A stretch of DNA of 64,000 nt. Origin: Biscogniauxia marginata. Lineage: Eukaryota > Ascomycota > Sordariomycetes > Xylariales > Xylariaceae. A program made the translations under genes and the position numbers. The stretch spans positions 248,001-312,000 of the forward strand of contig MU404074.1 of the NCBI GenBank assembly GCA_022695795.1. The letters run 5' to 3'. Shown piece by piece: positions 29,101-41,200 of this stretch. Under the pieces are notes generated by a model, which saw nothing but the letters and a program-made list of their open reading frames with translations, did not search any database and was not told the DNA's origin. Within the stretch, counting starts at the first letter, position 1. Each line of letters begins with the position of its first letter.

Positions 29101-30000
29101 CCCAGAGGTCAGATCTGCTCGCTTAAAACGATGATAGGACCATAAGCGACATCACACCTTGCGTGTGGCAGCCTCGTGCCCGAAGAGTCGCCTAAATAGA
29201 TGTGTGAAATGTCCTTCCGGGGGAAGGTAGGTCGCCTATCAGATCACTTGTGTACTGTACAACGACGGCTTTCCCTTTGGGGTTTCTTCGCAAACACTTT
29301 TACCAGGCGTTCTGTAGATCATATGTTGGTTTGCCGGACCTTAAAAGGGGTTTGTTAACGATATATTCCTCCGAGAGTCCAATAGGAACCGAACCCTGTC
29401 GACGCAGACATGTAGTCAACCAAATATTTTGCATTCTATATCCCCCCTTTGGGCGTCTGGTATCCTTGATTCCAGACCTAGGAAATGGCGATCCGGGGCG
29501 TTCACCCGTCATACCGTTTTGCAAGGAACTCCAGAAGCAGTGAGACATCGATGAATAGAGCCTGGGCAGGTTGGCTAGCTAGCTAGCTTACTTGCTTGCG
29601 TTGTTCCTAAGACTCTGGCTGGCCTGCCGGGGGGGTGCGCGTTCAGTCCTTTCGGAGGTTTCACGATAACACGTGGGAAGATTCACAGCAGTGCAGTGTA
29701 ACCACGGGAAGTCCTCTTCGCCGACCCGTGGCGTCAGCTAGGTGCTACATGGACCTGAAAACCCATAACAGTGACCGGCCTACTGCGTACCCCAAGGTAT
29801 TATTTTCTCTGTCAGCTTGTGTCGTGTTACTGACCGACCCAAATTGCAAAGATAACCCTTGACGCTTCCGCAGCCTCCAACGCCCTCCCAATAATAGCAG
29901 CCCAAGTAGAATTCAGGGGGGTGGAAGGCTTGCAAAGAGGTATAAGTTCCATGCAGGAGATTCCTCTAGCACTAGAGTAGGTAGATCCCCCTTTTCTTGC
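23183..30000. other. Gene-free stretch downstream of MCM3
   Basis: No supported gene. A segment at about 25255-25750 looks weakly coding: one open run at 25255-25450, then a pyrimidine tract and CAG acceptor-like site (25577-25586) leading into a roughly 50-codon open frame. The two parts do not splice in a common frame by any site I found. A 182-codon Arg-rich frame at 25948-26496 has no domain. The rest is non-coding, with C/G runs and TAGG motifs. Confidence 0.45.
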
Positions 30001-31504
30001 TTAGGGAAGGTGTCACATATGTCCTATCGACGCCAGGGAGGACGAAGGCGAGTAACGAAAGCGACAAGGAGGGCGCACCGAAGGTCTTGTGGGGTGCCTT
30101 GGGGTTTATCGTCGCATCGCCAATCAAAACAGGGATTCGACCCCGTGGAGTTGGACAACCCCCACGCTTTTCCCATAACTGCGGAATGGTTTGGAGGGTC
30201 ACCGAGTCCCGGCGGAACCGGTGCCTCGTCTCTTTGACAACCTTGTCACACGCTGCGACCCATTCGCTAATCAGTACACATTGTCAGCCCCGAGATTTGG
30301 AATGGTATCCATCTCGCACAGTAATGACGAGGCGCAGTCCAGGAATAGCGAATATCCAAATACGCGTCGAACAAGTGACAAATTGGGTGAGCCGGAGGCA
30401 AGGAGAAAATAAAATAAAATAAAATTCAAGTCTAAACTTCGCCCCTTGCGGAAAACTCGTGGCTCCAGAGGAAGAGGAATGTTAACGATCTTGTATCTGC
30501 GTGCGCGAACAGACGATACGGGGTGACGCGTGGCGTGCTGCGCTTGGCCCTCTCTCGTTTTTGTAGCCTATTTGATCTCAACCATCCTGCTCAGATTTGT
30601 CTCGGCCAAAGAGATGTCTGATGCAGCGATCTACCTATGTACTTGCCTTTCTTGCCACCCCACATATGCGTGACACTGGGCATCATCTTCTCTGTCGGTA
30701 CATACATAACACATCTCAGAGGGTTAAGGTACGAGACGCTACCGCTCCGCTATGTACCGAGAGTCAGGCGGCGCATCGAAAGGATCTTAAAAGCTCACTA
30801 AGCGCTGTAGTTTCCAGGCCAGATCGCCTCACACCCCCCCTTACGGAGACGAGCTGTTATCTCCTTAACATCGCAAATCCTACGCGATGTGGGTGTGTCA
30901 AATCAGGTCAGTGGGAAACGTGTCAAGCTTTTCTGATCAGCATGACCTAAACATGCTTGCTTGGTACCGTCACATGTAGTTGGCGTCTTATGAGCAGGGA
31001 TTGGTGGTTGCGCGGTGCGAGAGAGAGAGAGAGAGCTAGTCCCCAAAGTCACCAAAAAAAGCAACAGCCATTTATCGTAAGGCAGTGTGGCGTGACGAAT
31101 TGGGAGTTTGGGGATGAGACGGCTGCCCAGGAATGCCCAGGATTGCCCCAGACGCAGACCCCACACGGTCGTGGACAAGGGAGGAAAAAAGAAAGTCTGG
31201 AAGAAGCGGAGAGCGGAGCAACGGCGATCATCATTCATCATTATCACCATCGCCGGTCACCTCCTGCGTGTTTCTTGTAGGCACACCCTCTCCTCGTCAC
31301 GGTTTCATCTCGAGATTCCCCAGCCCGAGGGGACGAGAGGGAAGCGTGAGCCAGTCACGAGAGACAACAGAGCCGGACGGGCAGGATTCTCCCAACTAAC
31401 GCTGCCTATTCGCCGCCCGGCGTTGCCTTGCTGCATGAACTCTGGTCTCGCAGGACTTGCGGTGTGGAAGAGGACGGAGATGGAGATAGGGAGGGAGAGC
31501 AAGA

Positions 31505-31507
<3 letters not shown>

Positions 31508-31543
<36 letters not shown>

Positions 31544-31564
31544 TGTGTGTGTGTGTGTGTGTGT
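31508..31564. repeat. Compound (GA)n(GT)n microsatellite
   Basis: About 16 GA units run directly into about 12 GT units. It lies in the gene desert between MCM3 and CRE1. Confidence 0.95.
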
Positions 31565-34500
31565 CGTAGGGAAGGACGCGCGCTACCAACCAACGTCTTT
31601 GATCGTAGGTGCTGCAACCCACACACTTGACTCATAACTTTACGAGTCGCAACTGACACCATATTCGGGTCGTTTTTGATCACCGTGACCGATCAGGTTT
31701 TATAAAATGATAATAATTAAGTCGTCCGCGGTTCCCCTTTGCGGATGCCGATATGTCGCCGACCACCATCGCTTCACCTTTCCCTAGCTCCCGTGTGTAT
31801 GTGTGTGTGTGTAGTTGTTGTTCCCTCCCGCCCGACGTTTACCCTCTGCAATACGTACATACATGCATACATACCTAGGTACTGTAACTTGGACGTCCGG
31901 CGGTGGCCGGTAAGCAGTCAGCCAGTCAGCCTCGACAGTCGGCACAGCTATACGACAGGAGAGCTCTGCCCATCATCAGGCAAGGCGACGGGAAATGGGC
32001 TGACAGGGGAGAGCCAAGGGGGCAAGAGAGGGGATTCGATTTGGTGGGGGAAGGGAAGGGGGGTGTTTGGTTGCGGCGTGCGACACTCCGCGCTTCCCTC
32101 CCCCGAAGAAAACCCCCTAGACGACGTCCTCCTCTGCTGTCGTAGGTACCGTCGTGTATCCAAAGCAGGCAGCTGAAGGGTTTTCCTTTGTGTAATGTGA
32201 CCACATCCCGTATCGAGCGCGCGGCGCACAGAACCGAACGAACGGGTGCACAAGGTAGGTAGGTAGAGGAGGCATGGCATGGCGTGGCGTGTATGTACCT
32301 ACTATATAGCGTAATGCTGTGTTGTACATACGTACTTGTACGAGATTACTATTATACTCCCCCCTGTCGGTGAGAATCCTCTCTTATTACCAATCCGTGG
32401 CTCGCTTGGCTAGCCCTGTCCCAACAGCTCTATGTATGTATAGGTATAGTGCCTTTTCGAAGCAAACGCCCGCGCGTAGAGTGATGAGACACGGACCTCA
32501 CTCAGATTCCTTCCCGGCTTTGTAGCGTGGAGTGGTAGGCGAAGTGAGGGGGGAGAAGGAGAACAAGAAACATAAATAAAAAGCCAAGGACGCAGGGGAA
32601 AATTTCCCCCTTGGGACTTTCCTTATCCCGTAACGAGCACGCTGGTCTGGATGGTAATGTAGCTCTCTTAGCTATAGGGGGCAGCTTTCTCGTGAAGGCA
32701 TCTGTCACATCCCCTATATTACCACCATCCCTTGAGAAACAAAGGCAAATAGGTAATTAGTTACCTCCGCGGACTACTTACTTACTTACCTACCTGTTAG
32801 CGGCATGAGAACCGCGTACCATAAAGGAAGCTGTATAAAAAAAAAAAACCCCCCACAACTTGTCTTTTCTTTTTCCAACTAGGCTGACGAAACGCCATAA
32901 GTGTAATGTCTCATAAGATTTGTAAAGGTATGTAATTAGGTTGTTGTATAATTAAGAACGTACCCAATATGTATGTAAGTAAGTATGTATTCCTTGCGGA
33001 TACCAGGGGGGGGATTCCCTCGGCCGCTAAGGCATGTAACAAGGCGATCAGAGATTTGGTTTCCCGCCGTTGCTGCCGTTGCTGTTGCTGCTCAGGTAAG
33101 TCTTGATGTTAAGGCGTGGAGCCAAGGATAAAGCAAAGCTGGAGCCCCGCAAAGATTCCCCCCTCCCCTCATCCCGCATGATTTTTTTTCTCCCCGTCCC
33201 GTTCCCCGTCCCATGCTGGGGTAGGCGGCGCATCGCGGAGATGGGCAGATTGGTATGTAGAGATGTACAAATGGTACAGTGTGTAGATTTTTTTTCCATC
33301 CCTTACCTAGATTTTTAATTTACCCAACTTTTCTCTTTTATTGATTTTTATTTTTTGTTGTTTGAACTAACAACCCTCCCCTCCCCTTGCCCTTCCCCCC
33401 TTTTTTTTCCTCCGCGAGGTAGATCTATGTCTGCATAGAGTAAAAACCTAGTTTTCTATCGTCGACGCGGGAAATTCGGTTTGTCAGGTACATTACGTAG
33501 CTGGAATTTGCCAGCTCATAACGCCAATGATCCGCCAAGCTTTCGACGAGACGCAACGGCCACCAACGAACGGTTGTGTCGTAAGGTGAGTAATAAGTGT
33601 CCATAGGTAAAAATATATCACAGACCCCCGTATGCGTGGTAGGTAATCTACCCAACCAGCATATAGAGATGGGGTCCTGGTAAGCTAGGGTTACCTAAAC
33701 AATTCCCGGGGGGAGAAGACTGGGGTCGGGCGCGGAATTCGCCTCAATGTATCAGTATCACGTCAGCCTCCAAGAAAACTTGTGATTGTTTTTCTCTTCC
33801 TTTCTCCCTAATAACACGATATGATGTGTTTTTTTTTTAAACATGTCTAATTACCCACCACTCGAGACTGAGCACGAGGGGAGGGAGGGTGTGAAGAAAG
33901 CGACACTACCAAATTGTAACATCAAGTAAAAAAAAAATTAAGTCAGGCACACAAGTTACAGAAGAGTACTACCCGACATTATACACAGTCATCATGATGA
34001 ATTTTCATTAATGGGCTCGGCGTCGGGCAGAACTTGAAGCTCTCCCACCGCCTCTTCAGCGTAACCTCACACTAACACGGCTTTTTTTCATTTCATTTTT
34101 TTTTCTCGTCTTCGGGGACGTCCGAAGCCTTCTTCTCTCTAGTCTCACCAAATCTCTTATTTAAAAGAAAAAAATTTCTCGGCAGGGCTGATGGCTGACG
34201 TAATTATACTATACAATCAAGAAAGAAGAAAAAAATCGTTGTGCTATGTCGTGTCGTGTCGTGCGTTGCGTGCTGTCTGCTTACTTGTCATACGTATAGC
34301 ACCCGGGGGAGTAAAAAAGGGGGAGGGGGGCTTTCTCTCTTTTTTTTTGTCGTACCTAATACCTTCATGTGATGCCTGCACTCCTCTGGATCGCCTGGGA
34401 CTGCCTCTTGGGGGAGAAGTCTCTGGATTAATGACACGCACACGCTGGCGCGGACACTATCCTCCTTACTCTGCTAATCCCGGATTCCTGGGGACTTCTA

Positions 34501-35383
34501 ACTCGTAGCCTTTCCCCCCCTTGCCTTGACCCGCATGCCGAAGGAGCGTGTCAAAAGAGGTAGGCTGGGGAAAAGAAAAGGTTTTTTTTCCCCTTATATA
34601 TTTTAAGTATCAAATTGTTGGGGGTTTCAGTTTGTGTAGTGTTCGTGTAACCTGAAATTTCTGTATCTAATAACGCAGAAAGAGTAATGAAAGAGGAGGG
34701 TTAGAGAGGGAAAAGAGAGTAATGTGTCTAGTGTTAGGTAGTTAGGGGGGGGCGTTATCCGTGCCGCGCCGCCCGCCAGACCGTCTCTTATTAAGACACA
34801 CCTACCACATACGTACGCTAGTGCGCAAGGCGATTGTGCAAATCTATATATACATTGTATACTTGTCATATGTAAGGGCCTTTGCTGATTCGGGGGGATC
34901 AGCATGCATAATACATTACACATAATCATATCGTAACACACAACAAGAAGAACATTGAACAGCCCAAGCGTCCTTGCTTGCACAGAGTAAACATTCATTG
35001 TCAGACAAAAAGGACTTGGGTGAAAGAAAGAATCGAAGAGAAGAAGAAAAACACCTGTCTCTAGTGTCCTTGTCTTACTTCATCGTTCCCAATGTCTCAG
35101 TACCAACTTTCCCGCGCGCGAAGCACGGCAGTGGGGGAAATTACCGGGGCAATGGGGAAACAGATAAGATCTAGAAGCTCGGATTTGCAGTCGTGGTGGC
35201 GTCAGGGTCGGTTTCTCATACGTCAGTCTCGGCAGCCCGGCGCTGATCTCTGGGGGACCTGAGAGACAACTAGTAGATCTGTGCATATGATATGAGAGAG
35301 AAAGAAAGAAAATTAATTAATAACTAGACACAGACTTAGAAAACGCGGGGAAATTTTGAATGCCGGGAAGATAAGAGGGAAAT

Positions 35384-35403
35384 TTTATTATTATTATTAT
35401 TAT
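35384..35403. repeat. (TTA)n microsatellite
   Basis: Six to seven perfect TTA units lie in AT-rich intergenic sequence about 1.1 kb past the CRE1 stop codon. Confidence 0.9.
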
Positions 35404-36496
35404 CTTTCTGTTCTTAATACTATAGACTTGTAGTTACGTAGTTAGCTGGACAGAAAAGGGGAAACGGACTATTGCGTGCTCGACTGCACTAGCATTAATC
35501 AGCCTACAAGGCATATCAAATCCTCAATGGTATCAATCCGGTAGTGAGATTTGCTGTGATCAGTAACATGATGGGGTACGGGGCGGGTCGCGGCGGAAAT
35601 TGCGCTTTTGCTTCATTCCTGGAGAAGAACCAAAAAGAAAAAAGAGGACCTAACTCATACCTATACCTACATAGGAGTCGGGTGAGGTCTCCGCCAGAAT
35701 CGTTCCATTCTGCAGCTCTTCCATGCTTAGAAGTGCCAAGACTTTTGAGATGAGTTTTTAATTCTCGAAACTATCGGTCCCAGCTATCGACCGGATCCAA
35801 TCGCCCATATTCCTTTCCCTGCAGGCCTGAAAGCCTCCTGTTGTGGGAAACAAAAACATATTCAACAAGAATTAGGGAAAACATGTAGCCGCCCAGACTT
35901 TGCTTTTATTCAGATGTTACCAGCCTCCGTATCCCGTGGCCAAGCATCAGACTAGCTCCCGTCTGCCACGCCAAAAAGCGCCTATCACCATGGTCTAAAG
36001 CCGCAAGGAAACCCATATATGCCAACGCTATGAACTATGACTAGAGAGAAAAAAAAGGAAAAGGAAAAGAAAAATTGGGTAGGAAAGAAGGCAATAACTC
36101 TGGTATCTCCGATATCGCCTTCCATCATCCTTATCTTGTCAGAAGAAAACCATGGTATAAGGACATGTTTTTTTTTTCGTTGAAGTCCGCTTGTTGTAAG
36201 AGAGAAGATCTAGCCGCCGATGAGGGTCTCAAGTTCTATACATCATAAATCCACCAGAAAAACACGTGCATGTACATCTAGCCACCAAATGCAATCCAGT
36301 CATTTCCGCCTTGAGATGACCGCCTGCCAACTACCGTTGACAGTCGTATTATGATAGCAGAGATAAAACCGAGTGCTGAGATATCGCCAGTGAAAAAACG
36401 CCCCACCTCTTTCTATATAAACCTCTATTGCCCAGAAGAAAAGTCATGATTCATGTCGGCGGCCGTATAGCCAATGATCCGCTCGGTTTGCCAGAA

Positions 36497-37762
36497 TTAC
36501 ATTCGATCTATCAAATCACCACCCGCAAGGCTGCCGCTCGTAGAACTCCGGCCACTAGTGTTGTAGCCGTCGTTAGACAGAAGATCGTGAACGGCAACCT
36601 TAGGCACCTGAGGAACAGGCAACTTCCGACTTCCGTCGGGACGGCTGATGATATCCGAAAGAGATAGGCCGTTGGAACGAGGGGGGTTACTATTGGGCTG
36701 AGAGGTCTGCTGGAAGTTCGAGGCTTCTAGGTGAGGTTCCATAGGTGCTAACGCAGGGGTGTGTCCTAGAGTCAGATTGCGAAGCGTAGGCAGCTCAATA
36801 CCAGCATACGGCCGGAGACGTGGCGAATGGGCCGGTGTAGCCAGGGGCGTGTGGTCTGGTGTGGGGGAACAAGAATCATGAGAGAAGGTGGGCGACGATG
36901 GTGCGGTGGAGTTGGGCGAATTTGGTCTCGAGCGTTTTGGGTGGCGGACAGGATGGGCGTAATGGTCATCGTGGTGCTCATCGTGAGAATGCGACCTCGA
37001 CATGTGATAGGCAGAGAGCGAAGGGAGGTGGCCACGCGAACTGTGGAGGCTGTGAGAGTAATAAGGATGATGCCTCGGGGAATGATGATTCAGGCTTTCC
37101 CGCTCAATCTGGTTTGCAGCGTTCGCCAAAATGCCCCCGTCCACGTTCGGGCCAGAAAGAGGGCTATTCCCACCGATGCTGCGGCCATAGTGGTGCAGAG
37201 AACTGTGATGCGGGATGGCATAGGTAGAGTAGGAGTGAGGCGGAGAGACGTTGGGTGAGACGAGCGTCGAAGTCGGAGCCGACTTGATCGATCTCGGGCC
37301 AGAAGGAGGCGGCATCATAGACTCGGGCGCAAGTGAGTGCCCCAGGCCGTGGTGTGTCGCCTGTCCGGCCTTGTTGCCTCTTCTCGAGTTGGGGTTGTTG
37401 TGTATCCTCGAGTGGCGCGTCAGCTCATCTGAGCGGGAGAACTTCTTGCTGCAGCCAGGGAACTGGCAGGCGTGCGGCTTTTCGCCGGTGTGAGTCCTGA
37501 TATGTCTTGTCTGGTGCTCCAGGCGGTGGAAGGCCTTATCACACAGGGGACACTTGTATGGTCGCGGGAGCTCGTTGGCCGGCTCGGTAGGTTGGCCACC
37601 TGGTAATGGGCCATTGGGCCGGATGACGGTAACTGAAGCCATGTCGACGTCTCCGTCGGCGTCAATCTTCCGTCCGGCAGCGTCGACAGGGTTTGTTGTA
37701 GTTGTAGCAGTCTCTGGGTTCAGCAGGTTGGAAAAATCCACCGCTGACTGTGAGCGTTGCAT
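36497..37762 (-). CDS. cre1: CRE1/CreA carbon catabolite repressor, C2H2 transcription factor
   Basis: This is an intronless gene encoding 421 residues. The N-terminus [17 protein letters not shown] is the characteristic CRE1 start and fixes the ATG. Two C2H2 fingers follow PRPYKCPLC: finger 1 uses Cys71, Cys74, His87 and His91, and finger 2 uses Cys99, Cys104, His117 and His121, joined by [10 protein letters not shown]. Downstream are a Ser/Pro/His-rich region, a basic PKRSRPNSP patch, the conserved block [20 protein letters not shown], and the C-terminal repression-associated region with [18 protein letters not shown]. The protein represses genes for alternative carbon use (xylanases, cellulases, ethanol, proline) in glucose by binding SYGGRG sites in the nucleus. 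Length and layout are normal for Sordariomycetes. It stands alone, with very long flanks on both sides, which fits a gene with large regulatory regions and long UTRs. Confidence 0.96.
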   Translation of the reverse strand: MQRSQSAVDFSNLLNPETATTTTNPVDAAGRKIDADGDVDMASVTVIRPNGPLPGGQPTEPANELPRPYKCPLCDKAFHRLEHQTRHIRTHTGEKPHACQFPGCSKKFSRSDELTRHSRIHNNPNSRRGNKAGQATHHGLGHSLAPESMMPPPSGPRSIKSAPTSTLVSPNVSPPHSYSTYAIPHHSSLHHYGRSIGGNSPLSGPNVDGGILANAANQIERESLNHHSPRHHPYYSHSLHSSRGHLPSLSAYHMSRSHSHDEHHDDHYAHPVRHPKRSRPNSPNSTAPSSPTFSHDSCSPTPDHTPLATPAHSPRLRPYAGIELPTLRNLTLGHTPALAPMEPHLEASNFQQTSQPNSNPPRSNGLSLSDIISRPDGSRKLPVPQVPKVAVHDLLSNDGYNTSGRSSTSGSLAGGDLIDRM

Positions 37763-38270
37763 GTGATCGCCAGCCAGCCGGGCACCGTTTTCTTCCTTTA
37801 CTAAATCAACTTTTTTTTTCTCTTTACCCCACGGGACGGCGGACTATCGACAGGAAACCGGTCTCCAGATAAGCCAGGTTCCTGCACTTGGGAGTTGTCT
37901 CGTGGATGCTTGCTCTCCTTTTGTACTTCTCCAGTACGGGGCTGTTGCTATGATGTCGTGGTATGTCCAATGGTTGGTGGGTGTTCAGGTCGGGAGTCGG
38001 GAATGGTTGCGAGAATTCGAGGGGGAACGGGTTTGGGGGGGACGCGGGCTCTGGTATGATTTTAAATGAAGCGAGTGAGGGAAGATGGAGGAGTGCGGGT
38101 CGGGAGGGTTGCGAATTGTGCTGGGGGTGGGCCAGGGAGGTACCTAACTACAGTACAGTGCAGCGCCGCAGGTACCTTGGATTTTGTAACTCTGTGGTCC
38201 CTGTGCTCTCTCCCTCCGAGAGCCTTGCCTTAGCAATCCCTACCTGTGTGGGGGGCCTGGGGGAGTTGGA
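37763..38270 (-). promoter_or_regulatory. Proximal upstream region of CRE1 with SYGGRG-type sites
   Basis: Within about 500 bp upstream of the CRE1 ATG, SYGGRG matches occur on either strand at 37863-37868 and 37929-37934 (CTCCAG, the complement of CTGGAG) and at 38121-38126 and 38257-38262 (CTGGGG). CreA proteins are known to autoregulate through such sites. The motif is short and degenerate, so about two matches are expected by chance in this length. The call is tentative. Confidence 0.3.
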
Positions 38271-41200
38271 ACCCTGAAAAAAGGTCCCAAGAAGGGGGTG
38301 CGGATGCGATACGCTGGTTGGTCCGACGGCGTCCTCTTAGGGGCCTCTATAAGGGGGGTGAGGGGGAGGAACGTGGAGGCCCGCTGAGCACTGGTGCACC
38401 GAAACACTTGGGGAGGGGGGTATAAAAAATATAAAACCAAAAATAACCAAAAGACGCGAAAACACATGGATAATAATAAAAATGAAATTTATTTTATGAA
38501 GACTCTAGTGCTAATGGGGTTGGTTCGGGGAGGATGCAGAAAGAGGTTCTCTTTAGAATTGTGTAAGAATAATTTCCATACCTACTACATAGTACATAAG
38601 TTCTGTTTACATGTGCAAAGCCGCCGGAACAGCGCCCTATGGCCAGTGCCCTAGCTTAGTTGTCTTAAGGGGGCCCAAATGGAGGTCTCAGGGGGTGTGT
38701 GTGCAGGGTAGATGGTGTGTGAGATTATTGCGCGTGTCAGGGTCAGTGGATGTGGGCATGTGGTTTTGGACTCTAGTGGCTTGGCCCCTCTTGGAAAAGC
38801 CTCTCTCTTGGACAGCAGCGACCTGCCGGTACGTACCTCCTAGCTAATTATAGGTAGGTACCCTTTTTTCTTTCTTCCTCTTTCCCCTTCTCTTTTCTAC
38901 ATATACAGAAACGAGGTGCAGTCCTATCAAGGCATATTCTACACCAGACCTTCGTTACCCCGTTACTCCACGAATCGCCTTCCCCCGGAGGCGGTGTGGT
39001 GCGTGGCGGTTGGAGGCTGAGCAAATCCCGTATCATTTCTCTCCCCCGTCCTCGTCTTAATCTTCACGACCCAAATAAACTGGTTATAGCTTCAAAAATT
39101 AATTTCTTTTCTTCTCCTTTCTCCCCCCCTCAACTCTCGGTCGCACGCAAGCCCATATTACCGCGGCTAAAACCGCTCCTTTCAGAATTGGTTTGCTCAT
39201 ACGTCTTAAACAAGTGCGCACTATTCATCACCGCATTCATTAGCTTCATGTAAGTCATTCATCCGTACCACAGTCTTGTGTGGGGAAGATATGATGATAT
39301 TTCCTTCCTTCGACGGGCTAGTCGATGATACGGATTGGAAGAAAATTTTGTGCATGAAGATCTTATGTTCAGGAGCAAGATATGTAGAGGATTTGGTAAT
39401 GAAATGGCAATAGGAATGAGTAAGGAACACACGCGTTGTTTAAGCACAACTTATTTTTTTTCCTTTTTTTCTTTTCTTCTTTTTCTTTGCTTCGCCTCCC
39501 TATCTACCCTGTTACCTACCTACATAACTACATATCTGCTTTTCCCAGTTGAGTTGAGCCCAGTTTATGACGCCTTATCCGACACAGACAAAGGAGAGTG
39601 AAGGGGGGGAAAAACCACTAGCACGACGATACTTGATAGGTATGGGGAACGTGGGGCCGAGCTCGGCGGTATAAAAGAGGAGGCGTGGATATAGAAGATA
39701 AGACCCGGTTGCGCAAGTCGGGGAGCTCGGCTTTACTTTGCTGAAAGACTCTACCGCCGCCTTCACAAGATAATGGAGGCAGATAAGTGGAGTGTGGAGC
39801 GCACTAGATATCTGGACGGAACGTGACGGGTGCTGACAACATAGCTGATGAATCTGACGAGTGTGGTCCGTGACAGTTCCAACTTCGGCCCTCGGCGCTC
39901 AGTTCAGTAGCTTCCTCAGGTCCGGCGGCGGGTACGGTGCTACTTCGCTCGCCATCCCATCGACGACTGACGACGATAAGTTGAAGCCGCGATCCCATGC
40001 GCGAGACGCAGCACGGGTTGCAATGCCCAGGACTTAGCAGAGCCCGGGGGGCAGGATCCGACTCAGGTTATTATTTAGATCTTCTTTCGTCTTGGTCGGT
40101 AGCAACCCAATCGACAGACTGTCCTACCCTGGGGTAAAGACATTACTACCTACTGCATCACGATCGTGAGTTCGCTGTCGAACCTACCAAGATCTGGGGC
40201 GCTCTCCCCACAGACCTTCTCCGGCGCTACGCGTTAGGCTTTCCCCATACATTTGGCGCGCTCCTTGTCAGATCTTCGTGGGTTCTTACCAAAGCTTTGA
40301 GACTATGCAATCGACTATTTCATTGCTAAGCGTCATGTACTTTGTATACTTTCCTCTTCGGTAGAATACGGGCTCTAGCAGGGCTGACTAGGTATGCCCT
40401 AAAATAAGACAACACTCCCTAGCCCCAGAGATAAGAAGGATATTCACAAGAAGAATGGTCAAGTGTCCCTACCATGTGCCGCCGACATTTGATGATAATG
40501 ATGCCAACTCAAAGCCGAGATCTCCTCAACCTCGGTGAGAAGACCATGACATCAAGGAGGAATTTAGCTCTTCCTGGATGGACTGCCAGGGGGGTTTCTA
40601 CTAGGGAATATATTGCAGGTCGCTTACCGACGATCTCATAAGCCAAGCTTTTATCAAGGACGAAAAACGTGGGGGTTCTGGCGTAATTTGGATGAGGGCT
40701 GTACGACCACAAAGGACTACATACCGTAGGCATTCCAACTGTTTATTGGTAGCCGTCCCAATGTCAGGAGGTGGCTCTCTTGCCTGAACACAACTGTCCT
40801 TTGCATTTTAGTCATGCAGTAAGCATCGCTCAGCCCCTGGGAAACCACCTTGCTGGGCGACCATACCTAGGTAGAGTTTCATCTCCAGGTCCATTGGCAG
40901 GATCACGCATTGCAGAAGCCAATAAAGTACTTGTAGTGACCTTCTCTTCCTTGGTTGGCGAGATAGGCAGGCAGCTAGGAGCACTAATTCCGGGGAGACG
41001 AGATTGCCCAGACTTACTTCGTCACCCCTAATTCGGGTCTATTTGTTATCAAGCCTCACAAATGATACGGCACCATCTCCTAACGAAATCTAGACACCCC
41101 CAGAGGTGCTGGACTGTGTATCCTCAGGCCGGGTCAAATTTCCCACGCCTAGACTTCCTCCCCCCAAATTGTATTAGGTACCAAGATGAGGCTATCGACA

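Larger units (their letters stand above)
30001..36496. other. Gene-free stretch downstream of CRE1
   Basis: No supported gene. It has homopurine/homopyrimidine runs, a compound GA/GT microsatellite (31508-31564), a TTA repeat (35384-35403) and TAGG-tetramer clusters (for example 32251-32266). Open frames of 140-155 codons around 31.1-32.2 kb run through the simple repeat or are arginine/proline-rich and look like chance. The right end must contain the 3' untranslated region of CRE1. Confidence 0.45.

Noticed and set aside
30125..30150. B-box-like GGGTCGAATCC on the minus strand
   Set aside because: The T-arm stem does not pair beyond three bases, and no A box or acceptor stem lies at the right distance.
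31108..31569. 153-codon frame across the GA/GT repeat
   Set aside because: Its end is only the simple repeat translated (alternating Arg/Glu then Cys/Val). Overlapping frames on both strands are equally long.
31739..32204. 145-codon and smaller frames on both strands
   Set aside because: Low-complexity Gly/Arg/Pro composition, no splice pattern and no recognisable motif.
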